From NCBI GenBank assembly GCA_028583605.1, contig CM053327.1:14495629-14559628 (forward strand): DNA of 64,000 nucleotides, in the 5' to 3' direction. The stretch's first letter is position 1, and each line of letters opens with the position of its first letter. The notes under the pieces were generated by a model that had not been told where the DNA came from, searched no databases, and was given only the letters and a program-made list of their open reading frames with translations. The stretch comes from Dastarcus helophoroides (lineage: Eukaryota; Arthropoda; Insecta; Coleoptera; Bothrideridae). Below, one piece after another: positions 1 to 11,330 of this stretch. The position numbers and the translations under genes were made by a program.

Positions 1-3000
1 TCACTTTTTTCTCTAAATTTCAATTTGAAAACATAAATTTCGCATTTAAACTCGCAAACCTTATTTTATTGTTATCATTTTTGTTTATTTTTATCAAGTT
101 CGGATTTATTCGGAATTTCGAGTTTTTTCGCAATTTGTATTTTTTTTCTTAAAATTCCGACTAAAATTGCACCTTTTCTTTTTTTTTCTAAAATTTCGAT
201 TTTTAATTAAACTTAACTATTCTATGTGAATATTAACATTTACGTCTAATTTAGAAGTATATGTATGTATAATTTCCTTAAATAAGTGAAAATTAATATT
301 TTTATTTTGAAATGTGACATATATTTAAAGTCTTTCCCATTTTTTCAAAATTTTTTCTTTTTTTGACGATTTCGGTTTTTTTTGAGAATTTCGAATGACC
401 GAAATTGAAGGCCCAACTTTTTTGAAAATTTTTAATTTTGTTTAAAAAAATGGATTTTGTCGAGACTTTCGCCTACATTTTTTTTATTTTCAAGTTTTTT
501 TCAAGATTTCGACTTTCGTTTAAAAAATCGATTTTTCTGAAAAGTTCGACTTTTTTGAAACATCAATTTTTTTTTAAATTTCGACTTCTTTTACACTAAT
601 TTGAAATTCTTCTCATAATTTCGTCCTTTGTTAATGTATTTCGATTCATTTATTTATTAAAATTTCGTCCTTATTTGAATATTTTAAGTTTTTTTTTTAA
701 TTTTAGTTGATCTCGACCTTTTTCAAACTTTTGCCTTTTTTTCTAACTTCTGTTTTTTTTAAGAATTCGACTGTTTTTACTTTTGAGTTTTTTTAAAATC
801 TTCGACCTTTTGGAAAACCTCATTTTTTTTAAACTTCACCATTTCAAACTTTTTTAAAATTTCGACCTTTTCTCAAAATTTTTGATTTACTTTGAAAATA
901 TTAACTTTTTTAAAAATGTCGGTTATGTAAAAAAAATTCACTTATATTTTGAAAATTTCGCAAAAGTAGAGAAATTTTACAATATCTAAATTACCAAAAA
1001 AATCTAAATTTTCAAAAAAAAGCCAAAATTTACAATAAAAAAGTCAAAAATTGCAGAAAAAGTTGAAATTTCTAAGTCGGCATTTTGACATAAAAATTGA
1101 AATTCTCGGAGTAAGTCAAAATTTGGTAAAAAAAAGTCGAAATTTAAAAAAAAAGAAAATTTTGAAAAAATGGAAAAATTTAAATTGTCAAAATTATCAA
1201 ACAATGGAAAAAATTTCAAAATGTTCAAAAGGTCAAAAATTAAAAAAAAACATTGTAATTCAAGTGGAAATCTTCAAAGTAGGTGGGTTAGTCAAAATTT
1301 AAAGAGTAAAATCTCGAGAAAAAGACAAAAAAATTTGCAGTCAAAATTTTCAAAAAAAGCCAGTACCTAGAAAGCCAGAATTTCTAGAAAAATCGAATAT
1401 TTAAAAAAATCTTCTAGGAAAAGGTAAAAAAAATTTAATTGAAATGGGAATTTGAGCGAAAGTACAAATTTTGAAATGCTGCAAGAGTTCAAAAAAGTTA
1501 AAATTCATCAAAAAAGTTTCGTGATGAAATTGAAATTCCGAAGTGTAAATTTTCAAATAGCTAAGATTCTCAAAAAATCATAATTTTTAAAAATTAAATT
1601 TTTTTTAAAGTCTAAATTTGCAAGGAAAGTCGTATTATTCAGAAAAGGAGTAAACATTAATTTCAGTAAGTCAACACTTCCAAAAAAATCGAAATTTTTA
1701 AAAAGATCCAAGTTTTAAAAAGTCGAAATTTTCATTAAAAAAACTAATTTTCCATAATTTACACAAAAATAAAATTTTCGAAAAACTCAGAATTCTCAAA
1801 AAAAGCTCAAAAAATTGGAATTTTGTAAAATCGAACATCTTTAACTTAAAATTTTATGAAAAAGACGAAATTTTGATGAAAATGGTGATTTGAAAAAAAG
1901 TGGAAATTTTGAAATGTCGAAGTTTCAAATATTTAAAATATAAAAAAAAAGAATTCTTCGAAAAAGGGGGAAATAATTTCAAGAAAAAGTCAACATTTCA
2001 AGAAAAAGTTGAAATTTGCAGAGCTCCAAATTTTGAAGAGTAGAAATTTGTCGAAATTTTTCAAAAATTTGCAAAAAAAAGTAAAATTTTCTAGGAAAGG
2101 TCCAAATGTTGAAAATAATTTTAAAAAAAATGAAAAAACCGAAATTTTCAAAGCATGAGGTAAACTTAAAAAAAATTAAAGTGGATATTTGCCAAATAAG
2201 AAAGAAAAATTCGAAGTTTTGAAAAAAAAATATTTTCAAAAAAGTTCATAATTTAAAAAAAAGTCAAAATAAAACAAAATGAATTCTTCAAAAAAAGTAG
2301 GTTATTTTAAAAATATGTCAAAAAAAAAATGTAAAATTCCGACATTTTCTCGAAATTTTAGCTTTTATAAAGGACGTTTTTTTGAAAAATTACTTTTACG
2401 GAAAATTTTGACCTCTCTAAATAAACTTTTTGAATATTGTTACAGATTTTGATTATATTTTGATGTAATCTAATTATTTTTTAATTTTAACTTTTCCGAT
2501 AATTTCGAAAAATCAACTTTTTATGAAAATGTTACTTATTTCAAAAGTTAGATTTATCAAAATGCAGACTTTTTCTCAAAATTTCAACATTTTATCGACA
2601 TTTAGACTCTTGTTTGTCGAAATTTTTAAAATAGTCGAACTTTTGAAACATTCTACTTATTTTTTAATTTTGATTTTTTCCGATAATTTCGAAATATCAA
2701 CTTTTTATGAAAATATTTACCTATTTTAAAAGTTCAATTCCTTATCAAAATGCAGACTTTTTCTCAAAATTTTGACACTTTCTCGACATCTAGACTTTTT
2801 TTCTCGAAATTTTCGAAATAGTCGAACCTTTGAAACGGGAGAAATTTTGTAATAGAATATACTTAAAACAATGCTCACCATTCTGCAACCCCTAAATTTC
2901 CAAAATGAAATTAAATTAAAAACAAAAGCTTCAAAAAGGTCGAAATTTTCAGTCAAATCTTAAAAAAGTCGAAATTTTGAAGATAAAATTTGGATAAAAT

Positions 3001-3240
3001 TAAAATTTACAAAAAAGGCTACGTTTCAAAAAACATATTTTCAAGAAAAATTAACATTTTCAAACAGCTAAATTTTCAAAAACTGCAATTTAGTCAAAGG
3101 ATTACGTTGATAATGATTTTTATTTGCAAATCCAACACACCAATTTAGTCATCCTTTATTTATCAATGACATATAACACATAAATTCAGAATTGTATAGA
3201 ATTTGAACTTGTCAAATTACCTCGACTCCCAAATAACAAA
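1..3240. repeat. Degenerate AT-rich TTTCGAAATTT-type repeat tract
   Basis: No gene is visible here. The stretch is made of loosely repeated units of about 15-25 bp, each a T-run or A-run next to AAATTTCGAC / GTCGAAATTT. Units are T-rich (AAATTTCGACTTTTT sense) to about 940, A-rich (GTCGAAATTTT sense) from about 960 to 2340, T-rich again to about 2830, then A-rich. Spacing and sequence vary too much for a classical satellite. Short open frames inside are low-complexity Phe/Lys/Asn strings and are not believable proteins. The 3' part probably lies in the intron preceding the PPxY-gene exons. Confidence 0.75.
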
Positions 3241-3256
3241 GATAATAATTTTTCAG

Positions 3257-3505
3257 GAAGAGTCCTTCCTACAGGTACTGCCTTACTCCAACTTGCTCTG
3301 GCGCAAGCAAGAAACAGACAATCAGTGTCCATCATTTCCTCAGAAGGTACTGAATAATTTAAAAAAAAGTAATTTAAAGCATCAAACTCGGAAACTAAAT
3401 TCCTTATTTTCAGATCCTACACGGCTACCTCCTCCATCATATGAAGAAATAATGGCTTCTGCTCCTCCACCAGCTTATGACAAAATTAACCCAACACAAA
3501 CATGA
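3257..3505 (+). CDS. C-terminal two exons of a PPxY-motif protein (partial gene)
   Basis: Two exons are seen: 3257-3346, bounded by TTTTCAG and GTACTG, and 3414-3505, bounded by TTATTTTCAG and ending in TGA at 3503-3505. The 90-nt exon starts in phase 2 and ends in phase 1; joining the two gives one uninterrupted frame of about 60 residues. The tail is Ser/Pro rich and carries two PY motifs, PPPSYEEI and PPPAYDKI, nine residues apart. Such PPxY motifs bind WW domains of Nedd4-type ubiquitin ligases, so a cytosolic tail of a sorted membrane protein is a reasonable inference, but I do not recognise the family. Upstream exons must lie left of the window or across the long repeat-filled intron. 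The nearest neighbour, PRPF18, is on the opposite strand and converges on this gene. Confidence 0.65.
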   Translation, partial: EESFLQVLPYSNLLWRKQETDNQCPSFPQKVLNNLKKSNLKHQTRKLNSLFSDPTRLPPPSYEEIMASAPPPAYDKINPTQT

Positions 3506-3538
3506 AAGATATTCAACTTTTTAACTGTATTATAACTT

Positions 3539-3544
3539 AATAAA
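3539..3544 (+). terminator. Poly(A) signal of the PPxY gene
   Basis: AATAAA lies 34 bp after the TGA of the PPxY gene, in non-coding AT-rich sequence. This fits a very short 3' UTR. Confidence 0.6.
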
Positions 3545-4177
3545 AATGCTCAGTAATTAATTTCATTTTACGGCACTTTTCGGTGTTTTAATATCAATGA
3601 ATGTAGATGTTTTCATTTAATTACTGAATTGTTTCATAATGAAAACAATTTTTTTGTAATTAATACCAGAATTAATTATTTAAGATCGCAAAATTTGAAC
3701 TTTGAAAAATTTTCGCGACCTAACCTGTCATCCATCAAACTCGAAAAACTTTAATGTTTAACTCCTATTTATAAAATTTAAACCCCCTCTCAAGAGTTCT
3801 CAATTTTTTTTCTATTCATATCTACCCCTCTCCTTCCAAAATTATGGGCATTTAAAGGAAGATTTCCAAAAAATTCGAATTTCATGTCACATAACCTGCT
3901 AGAAAAATTTCTATTGGTAAATGTTAGACAAACAAATATTGACAACTAGGATCAATAATCAATATTTGTGTACGAATGAAGTAACCAATTTCCTCATAAA
4001 GGTAAGCTCAGATTAGGGCAAAGGGCAGAGCCAGAAAAATTTAATTACGCAGGTTCGTACTGACACAATGCACGAGTGGTGTGCACTACCTACTGCATAA
4101 GAAAGTGTGCAATTGATGCTGGGGGATTTTTGCGATGCGATGTTCTGCTCTCCATCCTAATTTGCGTTTACCTTAAG
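3545..4177. other. Gap between PPxY gene and MITE, no gene seen
   Basis: I translated the minus strand here looking for the rest of PRPF18 and found only short frames broken by stops. No RNA gene or clear repeat unit is visible. The texture is ordinary AT-rich non-coding sequence rather than the degenerate TTTCGAAATTT repeat. Confidence 0.5.
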
Positions 4178-4361
4178 GGGGCGTCCATTAATTATGTGAA
4201 GTAAAAATAAGAAGAGTCTGGCAAAATTTCACCAAACCTAGAGAGAGGGAGCAGCAATAAAAATCTCTTGTGAAATTTGGATTTTTTGTCATCAACCATG
4301 TATTTTTAGAATAGAATAGAACAATTTTAAAAAAACACCTCACATAATTAATGAATACCCC
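4178..4361. mobile_element. Short MITE-like element with terminal inverted repeats
   Basis: The left end GGGGCGTCCATTAATTATGT and the right end, read on the minus strand as GGGGTATTCATTAATTATGT, match at 19 of 22 positions and bracket 184 bp. There is no coding capacity beyond a chance 63-codon frame. Ends of this GGGGxxxTCCATTAATTA type are common in arthropod non-autonomous DNA elements. No target-site duplication could be fixed with confidence. It lies 52 bp beyond the last visible PRPF18 exon, inside what should be its fourth intron. Confidence 0.6.
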
Positions 4362-4413
4362 AAACAACAAAATTAACACAGATACTCAATTAAAGAAGCA
4401 CGATTTAACCTAC

Positions 4414-5204
4414 TTGAATGAAATGGACAATTGTCGTCATATCATGCTCTCTATTGCCCCTTCCCATTGACTTTGCCATTTGCCTTATTTCCTCATATGT
4501 CACAAGCGGCTCCTGTTGTTTCTTATCATTTTTAGTTTGTTCTTTCCCGTCTTTAGATGACGCCCATAATTCAGTCAAATATGCCTGATCCACCTGTTCC
4601 ATAGCTTCCTGGAAGTCATTTCTGAAACCCTAAAGAATGTGTTTAAGTAGAGAAATTAAATGTTACAAAGAAATTTTACTTTATTGGTTTCCGGTTCCAG
4701 CAATTCACATTTTCGCAACCTTTTAAACGCGTCAGTTTCCGTTTCTCCAAACAACAGAATGGGTTCACTGCGGTCCCTAAGTCGATTTATTACTTCTGTC
4801 CTTGATAATTTGTTATGACTAGATACATCAGGATCTTCATTGTCTCCTGAAAGTAAAAGTGGTAACGCTTTCAAACAATTCAAAGACATTAACATGTTAC
4901 CTGTAGATATGGTGGATTTCAACGGATTTTCATTTTTAACAGTGCCATATTTTTGTATATATTCCTCTTGCTCCTTGGCTAATAATTCTCCTCTTTTGAA
5001 GTATTTTTTATCTGAACCCTAGAAAGAAAAAGATTTAATTTCAATTTAGCTGATAACTTGATGATGGGAGATGTTTTGCGTTTAGAATATTCTAAAACAT
5101 GTCTGACATTAAAACGCAATTATATAAATCAGAATACAAACCAACACTTCTTTTTCTTCCAACAATTTTCTCTTCTTTGCAATTTCTGCTTTCAAAATAT
5201 CCAT
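4414..5204 (-). CDS. Prpf18: Pre-mRNA-splicing factor 18, exons 1-4 (C-terminal part not found)
   Basis: Four exons on the minus strand: 5204-5142, 5018-4901, 4846-4680 and 4629-4414, all with GT..AG borders and phases that join cleanly into 188 residues. The start MDILKAEIAKKRKLLEE matches the PRPF18 N terminus. Next come the KKYFKRGEL segment and the PRP4-like (PSI/SFM) motif around residues 70-115: LSRTEVINRLRDR, EPILLFGET, DAFKRLRK. The linker ends at GRGNREHDMTTIVHFIQ. In the family (about 340 residues, a U5 snRNP step-II splicing factor) this is followed by the roughly 150-residue helical Prp18 domain. That domain is not encoded between 4413 and the converging gene at 3505. Either the remaining exons lie left of the window, with the PPxY exons nested in an intron, or this copy is truncated. 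The N-terminal half is intact and well conserved. Confidence 0.9.
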
Positions 5205-5817
5205 AGTTATTACGATAACGACGATGTTTCCGAAAATGCAATTACATTTTACAAAACTACATATTCAGATCTTAGGTTATGTCACAGAATAAAGGGTTAT
5301 GTTATTATTATGGTTACCTAGAGCAGTGTTGCCGGATTTTTTTAAAGAATGTTTTCAATTATGCCTGAAAAATTCTTTATAATTCTGCAATGAGGAAAAA
5401 TAAATAGACATGTATATTATTTAGCAGTAATATGTATAAATATTATTAAAATCAAACTATTTATATTAAAATTGGAAAATATGCATTTGTGGATATCATT
5501 TATACCAAATACTTTTTACTTTTTTGTCACCTATATTTTGAAAACCTTTTATATGATGCAAGAAAATTTATGCTATTTTTTCAATTACATGTTTCTTGTT
5601 TCGTGTCAAAGTCAAAATATTTCTGAGGTGATAGATCAAGTCTAAATATTAGGAAAATTCCAAACAATTTATCTCGGATATGGTTTTAAAAGAAGCTATA
5701 GTCCCTTTTAAGGAGTAAGTTCAAAAACAATTTCTATATCATTACAAATCTTATTTATAGTTGTTAATTGTCCAAATTTATATTTTAATTGTTCATATCA
5801 TGACTACATAACACGTA
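5205..5817. promoter_or_regulatory. Upstream region of Prpf18, no further gene
   Basis: This stretch lies between the Prpf18 start codon and the tRNA gene and should hold the promoter and 5' UTR of Prpf18. I see no TATA box at a convincing distance, no coding frame and no tandem repeat; it is plain AT-rich DNA. Confidence 0.35.
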
Positions 5818-5890
5818 GCCCGGGTAGCTCAGTCGGTAGAGCATTGGACTTTTAATCCAAGGGTCCAGGGTTCAAGTCCCTGCTCGGGCG
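5818..5890 (+). tRNA. tRNA-Lys (anticodon TTT)
   Basis: The 73-nt gene folds as a standard cloverleaf. The acceptor stem GCCCGGG pairs with CTCGGGC with one G-U pair, followed by discriminator G. The D arm contains TAGCTCAGTCGGTAGAGCA, which is also the pol III A box. The anticodon stem TTGGA/TCCAA carries loop CTTTTAA with anticodon TTT. The T arm is CCAGGGTTCAAGTCCCTG with the B box GGTTCAAGTCC. No intron is present. A run of seven T starts two bases after the gene and is a normal pol III terminator. CCA is not encoded, as expected for a nuclear eukaryotic tRNA gene. Confidence 0.97.
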
Positions 5891-8340
5891 ACTTTTTTTG
5901 GTAATTTTTAATCCTTACATATAATATAATATACTTCTATTAATATTTTTTTACTTAACTTTTGTTAAATTTGCTTTTTATATCAAACCATCATCCTATA
6001 TTTTTATGAGGAAATGATTTAACGTCAGAATTTCTTTATACTAACTTCATAATTTGATAATTTCTTAAGGAATCCAAATTAATAAGCAACTTGTTGCCGA
6101 GCTTAGATCATATAAATGCTAAATACATTTTACTAAACTCTTTAAGAAAGTAAAAAAAATATATATGAACAAAAATATAAAAACATCCATATATGTTTTT
6201 ATTGAGTTTTGATTATTACGGTTCAGGGAACCGCATTATATTTTTCCCATGTTATTTTCATAAGAAACTTCGATTACAACGCGGACTATCTTATTAGAGT
6301 TGAGAAAGAGAGCTCAAATTTTCAGTGATTTTTTTATCAATTTGAAAGGCGTACTGATGTTCATGCAATAATAATTAAACAAAACTGATGTCCGTTATTT
6401 TGGTATATTATGAAACCGATTGACTTTTCTCCCGAGATGACAGTCAATAGTTCGAAATTAAAATGAAAATTTGTGAAAAAAACGTTCCAATAAAGTCAAT
6501 TTTACGAGAAAAACTTTTTGAAATTTCCGTTGTGTTTCATTAACTTCTTTTGCTTTCTCGAAAGTTGAAGACTGCGTTTCAAATTTTTTTATATTAAAAT
6601 TACAAATGTGCTTATCAAATCTTATTAAAATTTCGAATATTTTAAGTCGAATTTTAAATAAAAACTTTAAACTTTATTCCACAAACTTTAAATACAAAGT
6701 CGGAATTTCGAAATTAAAATCATATTTACGCGGAAACAGCCTAAATTTTGATAACTTTAAACTACAAAAAAATAAGACGACATTTCGTAATTGAAATCTT
6801 CCTTCGAAGCTCGAAATTTCGACACGAACCTAAAACTATTGTTATGAAACTTCCGACATTCAGTTCAAATTTTTAACTGAAATTTTTGAATCCAAAGTAG
6901 AAATTTTGTAAATGAAGTTCACATTTCAAAACAATATAGTCGAAATTTTACCAAAAAAAGTATTATTTAGAAAGAAACAACCCTCGAAGAAAAAGCCAGT
7001 AAAAATTAAGGAAATAAACACAAATTCGCCAAAGAAGATTCAGAGAAAAATTTTAAATTTCGAAACTTAAAAATTTTAAAGTATCGACAAAATTTCTTAT
7101 AAAAATTTATCCTCGAATAATTCAACCTGATTTGAACCTGATTCATAAAATTATAAATTTGTTGTTGATTAAATTTGAAATATTCAAATTAGAATTTCAA
7201 ATTGGGGAAGTAAAAGTAAAAATCGTTGCTAAAACCAAAAACTGCTACCCCGCAAATTGGTTTTATAGCTTATTCCAAACTTGCAGAAAAAAAACAGAAT
7301 ATACATCTTCAAACTCAAGAAACAAATTCACTCTTCTCTCAAAACTACTCCTAATATAAATTACATGAACACATCTGATACCAAAAAATTTTCCTCATCA
7401 TACTGCGGTTTCCATATGGTTAGTTGCAGTAGTGTAAATAAAAATGTTTTGTGTGATAATAAGAAACTTGTTTAGTAAACTTACTGCAAGACAACATTGT
7501 TAGATAAAGGTCAGAGCGCAATTTGTGCAGTTTGTATTTTTACAACAACTACTACAATTGTAATTATTACATGTCCACCTTACAAAGAAAGAATTTATTT
7601 GCCCACCCTAAATAGGTTTTATTTGCTATCATTTCAAGTCTTTTTTTAATCGTCAAAATATTTTCGAAGTCGTAAAATATATTGAATTGATGATCCTTTT
7701 TTTGGTTATTAAAAAACTTGACAATGAAATTGCCCACCCTACAAAAAATCCTAACCACTCCCACGGAAATTACGGATCCACAGATCTAGGGATATAAAAA
7801 ATCTGCTACCTGACGGAACTAACACTCGTTTTTCGATAACGAACTTGTGTCTTTGTTTAAAAAAGGCTTTCCTTCATTCAAAAAGGTTTATTACACCTGA
7901 TTTGATATAAAATTATCCGAGATATAGCTAGTTTTAGCGAAAAGGGATGATTTGGCATTTTCCAATAATATCGCGATAATAAAGATTGTAAACGACACGA
8001 GGATTAAACAATAAAGTCTGAGAATAAAATAAGGCGCTAGTTAATTTTCTATTACGCTTAGTTACAAATAAATCTGCGATTTTCCATCTTTAACAGAAAT
8101 ATTGACCCAGTAAAAATTTTGGTAGTATATTTTCGGACTTAAAATTTTTATCTTGTAATTAGTTTTTGTTATCAGGCAAAATTGATGATTTTGGGCTTCA
8201 CATTAGAGACATTTTCAGTACTTTGTAATGGTATTTAGAATTTTTCTAACTTTGATAACTTTCAATTATCATTCCTTGATTGGGGGAATTCTTAGGTAAT
8301 AACAGTTTTTGATGCCCAATGTGGAGCCCATTTTCGTGAG
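5891..8340. other. AT-rich intergenic sequence, partly degenerate repeat
   Basis: No gene is visible. From about 6440 to 7130 the sequence takes on the AAATTTCGAA-type degenerate repeat texture. The remainder is unremarkable AT-rich DNA with only short frames of biased composition. Confidence 0.5.
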
Positions 8341-8850
8341 CTTGCGTGTTTAGTTTTCATTTCGCTTTGAGATTTTTGTTTTTTCTTTTTTTTTAAAGCT
8401 TTTCCTGCAAGCTTGCTTCCTTAAGATATTTTGACACTGTAACTTTTAAATTTTTCTTTTGTGCAAACTTGCATGTCAGCTATCAATTGATTTTGGACCC
8501 TTTGGTTTTTTTTTTATCTAATTTAGTACCTATTTTTTTCTTTTTCGGACTGTGGATTTGATTTACTTGGCAATTGTTAGTTGCTTTTGATCTTATTGAA
8601 GGCTTTATTTTTTTTACAGATTTGATCTGATTTAGTACCGTATTTGTTTTTGAGGCTTTGAATATTTTAGGCCGTTTAGTTTTTTTTTTTGGACCGGATT
8701 CAGTCACATTTGACCTTATAGAGATGTTGAGACCTTTGCTTTGTTTTGAGTCGATTTGATCTTTTTTGGTATCGTAGTTGCTTTTTATAAGTTTTATAGT
8801 TATTGTTAGCTCTCTGGTTTTCTTTCTTTTTTAAATTGATTTAGATTGTA
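8341..8850 (-). other. Lys/Pro/Ser-rich minus-strand frame flanking the mariner (left side)
   Basis: Here the T/G-rich plus strand reads on the minus strand as a Lys-rich frame (8707-8483, about 74 codons) with SPKKKK- and GPKKKTKRPK-like runs. Comparable SPKK/KxKP sequence occurs on the other side of the mariner (10385-10194). Both sides also share a block around GATGTTGAAATCTTTG (about 8722 and 10134). The pattern suggests the mariner inserted into an older repeated or tandemly built sequence. Whether that sequence ever coded for a basic protein is not decidable from one copy; low complexity alone could produce it. Confidence 0.25.
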
Positions 8851-10104
8851 CTAAGGTAAGTCTAATATGAAGCGGAATTTGTTTTTAAAAATTTATTGGT
8901 ACAAGATACATCTATGAAAATTATTAACTATTTTTCTACATAATTTTCTGATTTTGGTATATATTTTTCCCAACCGATTGGGAGTTTTTTAATGCCATCA
9001 TGATAAAAAGAAGGGAAGCGTGTTTGCAGCCAATTGGGCACAAATGTCTCAACAGCAGCATCATCATGGAATCGCTCACCTCCTAGAGCTTCTTTCAGTG
9101 GCCCAAACATATGATAGTCGCATGGTGATAAATTAGGGACTATAAGAATGGAGTTCTAGTGTTGCCCAATGCATTTTCTCTAATTTTTGATGCGTCAGAT
9201 TGGCTGAGTAAGGGCGGGCATTGTCGTGAAGCAAAATCACATTTCTGACCTAAAATTTGCACCTCTTCCGCCGATATGCGCGTTTCTTCATCCAATAGTT
9301 GGCAGTATTAGGCAGCATTAACCGTACGACGTTCATGCAGAAAATCGACGTGCACTCCTTTAAAATCTCAAAACACTGTCACAAGAACATTTTCAGTTCA
9401 GAAGCGAGTTTTTGCCTTGAAGGATGCACCTTCACCCTTTCTTCTTCACTCCATGCTTGCTTGTTTGGATTAAGGGGGGAGGGGGGTAATGATGGACCCA
9501 AGTCTCATCACACGTAATGACATGTTGCAAAAAACCATCACCTTCATGTTGAAAACGTCCAAGGTAGCCTTGACAAATCTCCAGACGTTCTTCAGTTAAA
9601 AGACGAGGTACCCACCTGGCAGAAAATTTTCGAAACCCTAGCTCATCTGTGATGATGGATTAAGCACTCCCAAAGCTTATCCCTATCTGAGCTGCAATTT
9701 CACCAACAGTTAAACGACGACCTTCCAAAAGGCGTTGAACAGAGTTAATCTTGTCCGCAGTCACATTGCTCCGCGGATGAAGCGCGTGGGGTTCATTTTC
9801 AACTTGAGTTCATCCTTCCAAAAATTTTTTGAACCATTCATATACTTGACTTTTCTTTAAACAAGTATCCCCAAACTATGCTTCTACGAAGAATTTGGGC
9901 AGGCTTTGCACCTTCAACGGTAAGAAATTTAATAATAATGCGCTGCTCAACGTGAGGATGAACCTCTTGCTCACTCATTGTATTTACCACTGACGAACGG
10001 CGAGAACGGAATTCGCTTGAGTGCATGCCTAAGAGTATGCGCACACTCCCGACGTCCTCATAGCGACATGATAAAAATTCCGGTTCAAATTTGATTTACA
10101 TTCG
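8851..10104 (-). mobile_element. Decayed mariner transposon with TIRs and TA duplication
   Basis: The element is 1,254 bp, the normal length for mariner. Its 31-bp ends (CTAAGGTAAGTCTAATATG... and, on the minus strand, CGAATGTAAATCAAATTTG...) match at 24 of 31 positions. Both ends are flanked by TA (8849-8850 and 10105-10106), the family's target duplication. The minus strand encodes a broken transposase: an N-terminal helix-turn-helix region from about 9980 (SEQEVHPHVEQRIIIKFLTVE), KSQVYEWFKKFLEG, then CDETWVHHY, HDNARPYSANLTHQKLEKM and a C-terminal CDYHMFGPLKEALGG. The catalytic D...D34D triad is still recognisable, but several stops and frameshifts separate the pieces, so it is inactive. 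Ends and coding order agree on orientation. Confidence 0.92.
8931..9990 (-). pseudogene. Mariner transposase pseudogene
   Basis: This is the broken coding part of the mariner. In-frame stops interrupt it after KKFLEG, within ISFGSA-SII, and before the NVILLHDNARP segment. A one-base change in the YSPNLSPCDYH block (about 9150) moves the last acidic catalytic residue into another frame. Family members run about 345 residues, and the remnants together cover that length. It would have catalysed cut-and-paste transposition at TA sites. Confidence 0.85.
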
Positions 10105-11330
10105 TAATTACTTAGGCTTTTTGAAACCTCGTTAAGATGTTGAAATCTTTGTTTTTTGGGTTCAGTCTTTTTTCCTTTGGTTTTCTTTTAGGTTTATTTT
10201 GCTGTTGCGTTTCCTAACGTTTGTAGTTTTTTTGGGCTCATTTCATTTCTGCAATTACTTTGCAGATTTGGTTTGATTTTTATTTTCTTTGGGCTCTGGT
10301 TCTCAACTTTTATATGAGCTTCTTTAGTACCGTTGAGTTTTAGATTTTCTTTTTGGGTTTGGTTGCCTTCTCTAGTTGGGCGCATTTATCGTTTGGACTT
10401 ATACTTTTCCTTGCCTTTTTGAGTTTAGTTTATTTTTGTGTCTGCTTCTATTAGTCTTTGAGTATCGTTAGTTACATTGTACATTGTCTCAGCCTACACT
10501 CGTTTTTGGATTTAAATGGAGGCTGAGTTAAGTGCCTAGGCTTTAGTTAGGTTTAGTTGGTGTAACCAAGTGATTGTTTTGTAGGTTAGCTCCCTTAAAG
10601 TTTTGAATAATTCTATACTCTATTCACCCAAGAGATATAGTTAGGCCACTACTCCTTAAAAAAAGAGAGGTTCACAAGTTATCAAGAAATAAATCAACGT
10701 TAGCAGTTAAGCGATCAATCCAACTTTTTTGGTGTATGTGATAAAGGGATTTTCAGATTCAACCCATAGAAATAATTTATTCAAATTTCCCGCTTTGTTC
10801 TTCATGGTGGACTCTTATTGGTCGGAAACATTAAATTTATTAATTTTATTTAACATTTCTACCACCCAGTTTGGAAATATTTAAACTTTTGAAATATGAC
10901 TACGTGATATCTAAATTTATTTAAAACGTTTCGTTTTGTGTAAGGGGATGGCCGAACTATATCTCTTGGGTGAACAGAATATAGTCTGTCAACTTCGTGT
11001 TGGATTTGTCGAGATCATATATTTAAGTATATGATCGAGATACTTGAAGCTAGGCTCGAATATTATGCGACGTTTAATTGGATTTTGATAGGTCAGTGGA
11101 AGTTTATCTTGAGTGTTAGACTTTGAATTTTGGCTTTTCGTTTGGTGTTGGTTGGGTGTCCTGATTTTTGGTTGATTCTTTAATAGGCTTGCTTGATTGA
11201 GTAAATGGTTCTCCTTTTGATTCCTTCTTTTTTCGATTATCTAGGGGATTAGGTATTTCCTTTTCAAGTTTACTTTACAGTTGTTTCGCAGAGCGCAGCG
11301 ATTTAGTTGGTAAACTTTAGATTTGTTTAC
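10105..11330. other. T/G-rich sequence right of the mariner, possible older repeat
   Basis: This continues the texture seen left of the mariner, with repeated TTTGGTTTT / TTGGGTTT blocks and a Lys-rich minus-strand frame (10385-10194). Shorter blocks recur, for example CCCAAGAGATATAG near 10626 and CTATATCTCTTGGGTGAA near 10960, which are inverted copies of one another. No gene can be called. Confidence 0.3.

Noticed and set aside
1004..2956. Several 60-90 codon frames on both strands
   Set aside because: They are translations of the degenerate AT-rich repeat (runs of Phe, Lys, Asn, Ile) without any other support.
4188..4379. 63-codon minus-strand frame as the next Prpf18 exon
   Set aside because: It has no similarity to the Prp18 domain and coincides with the MITE.
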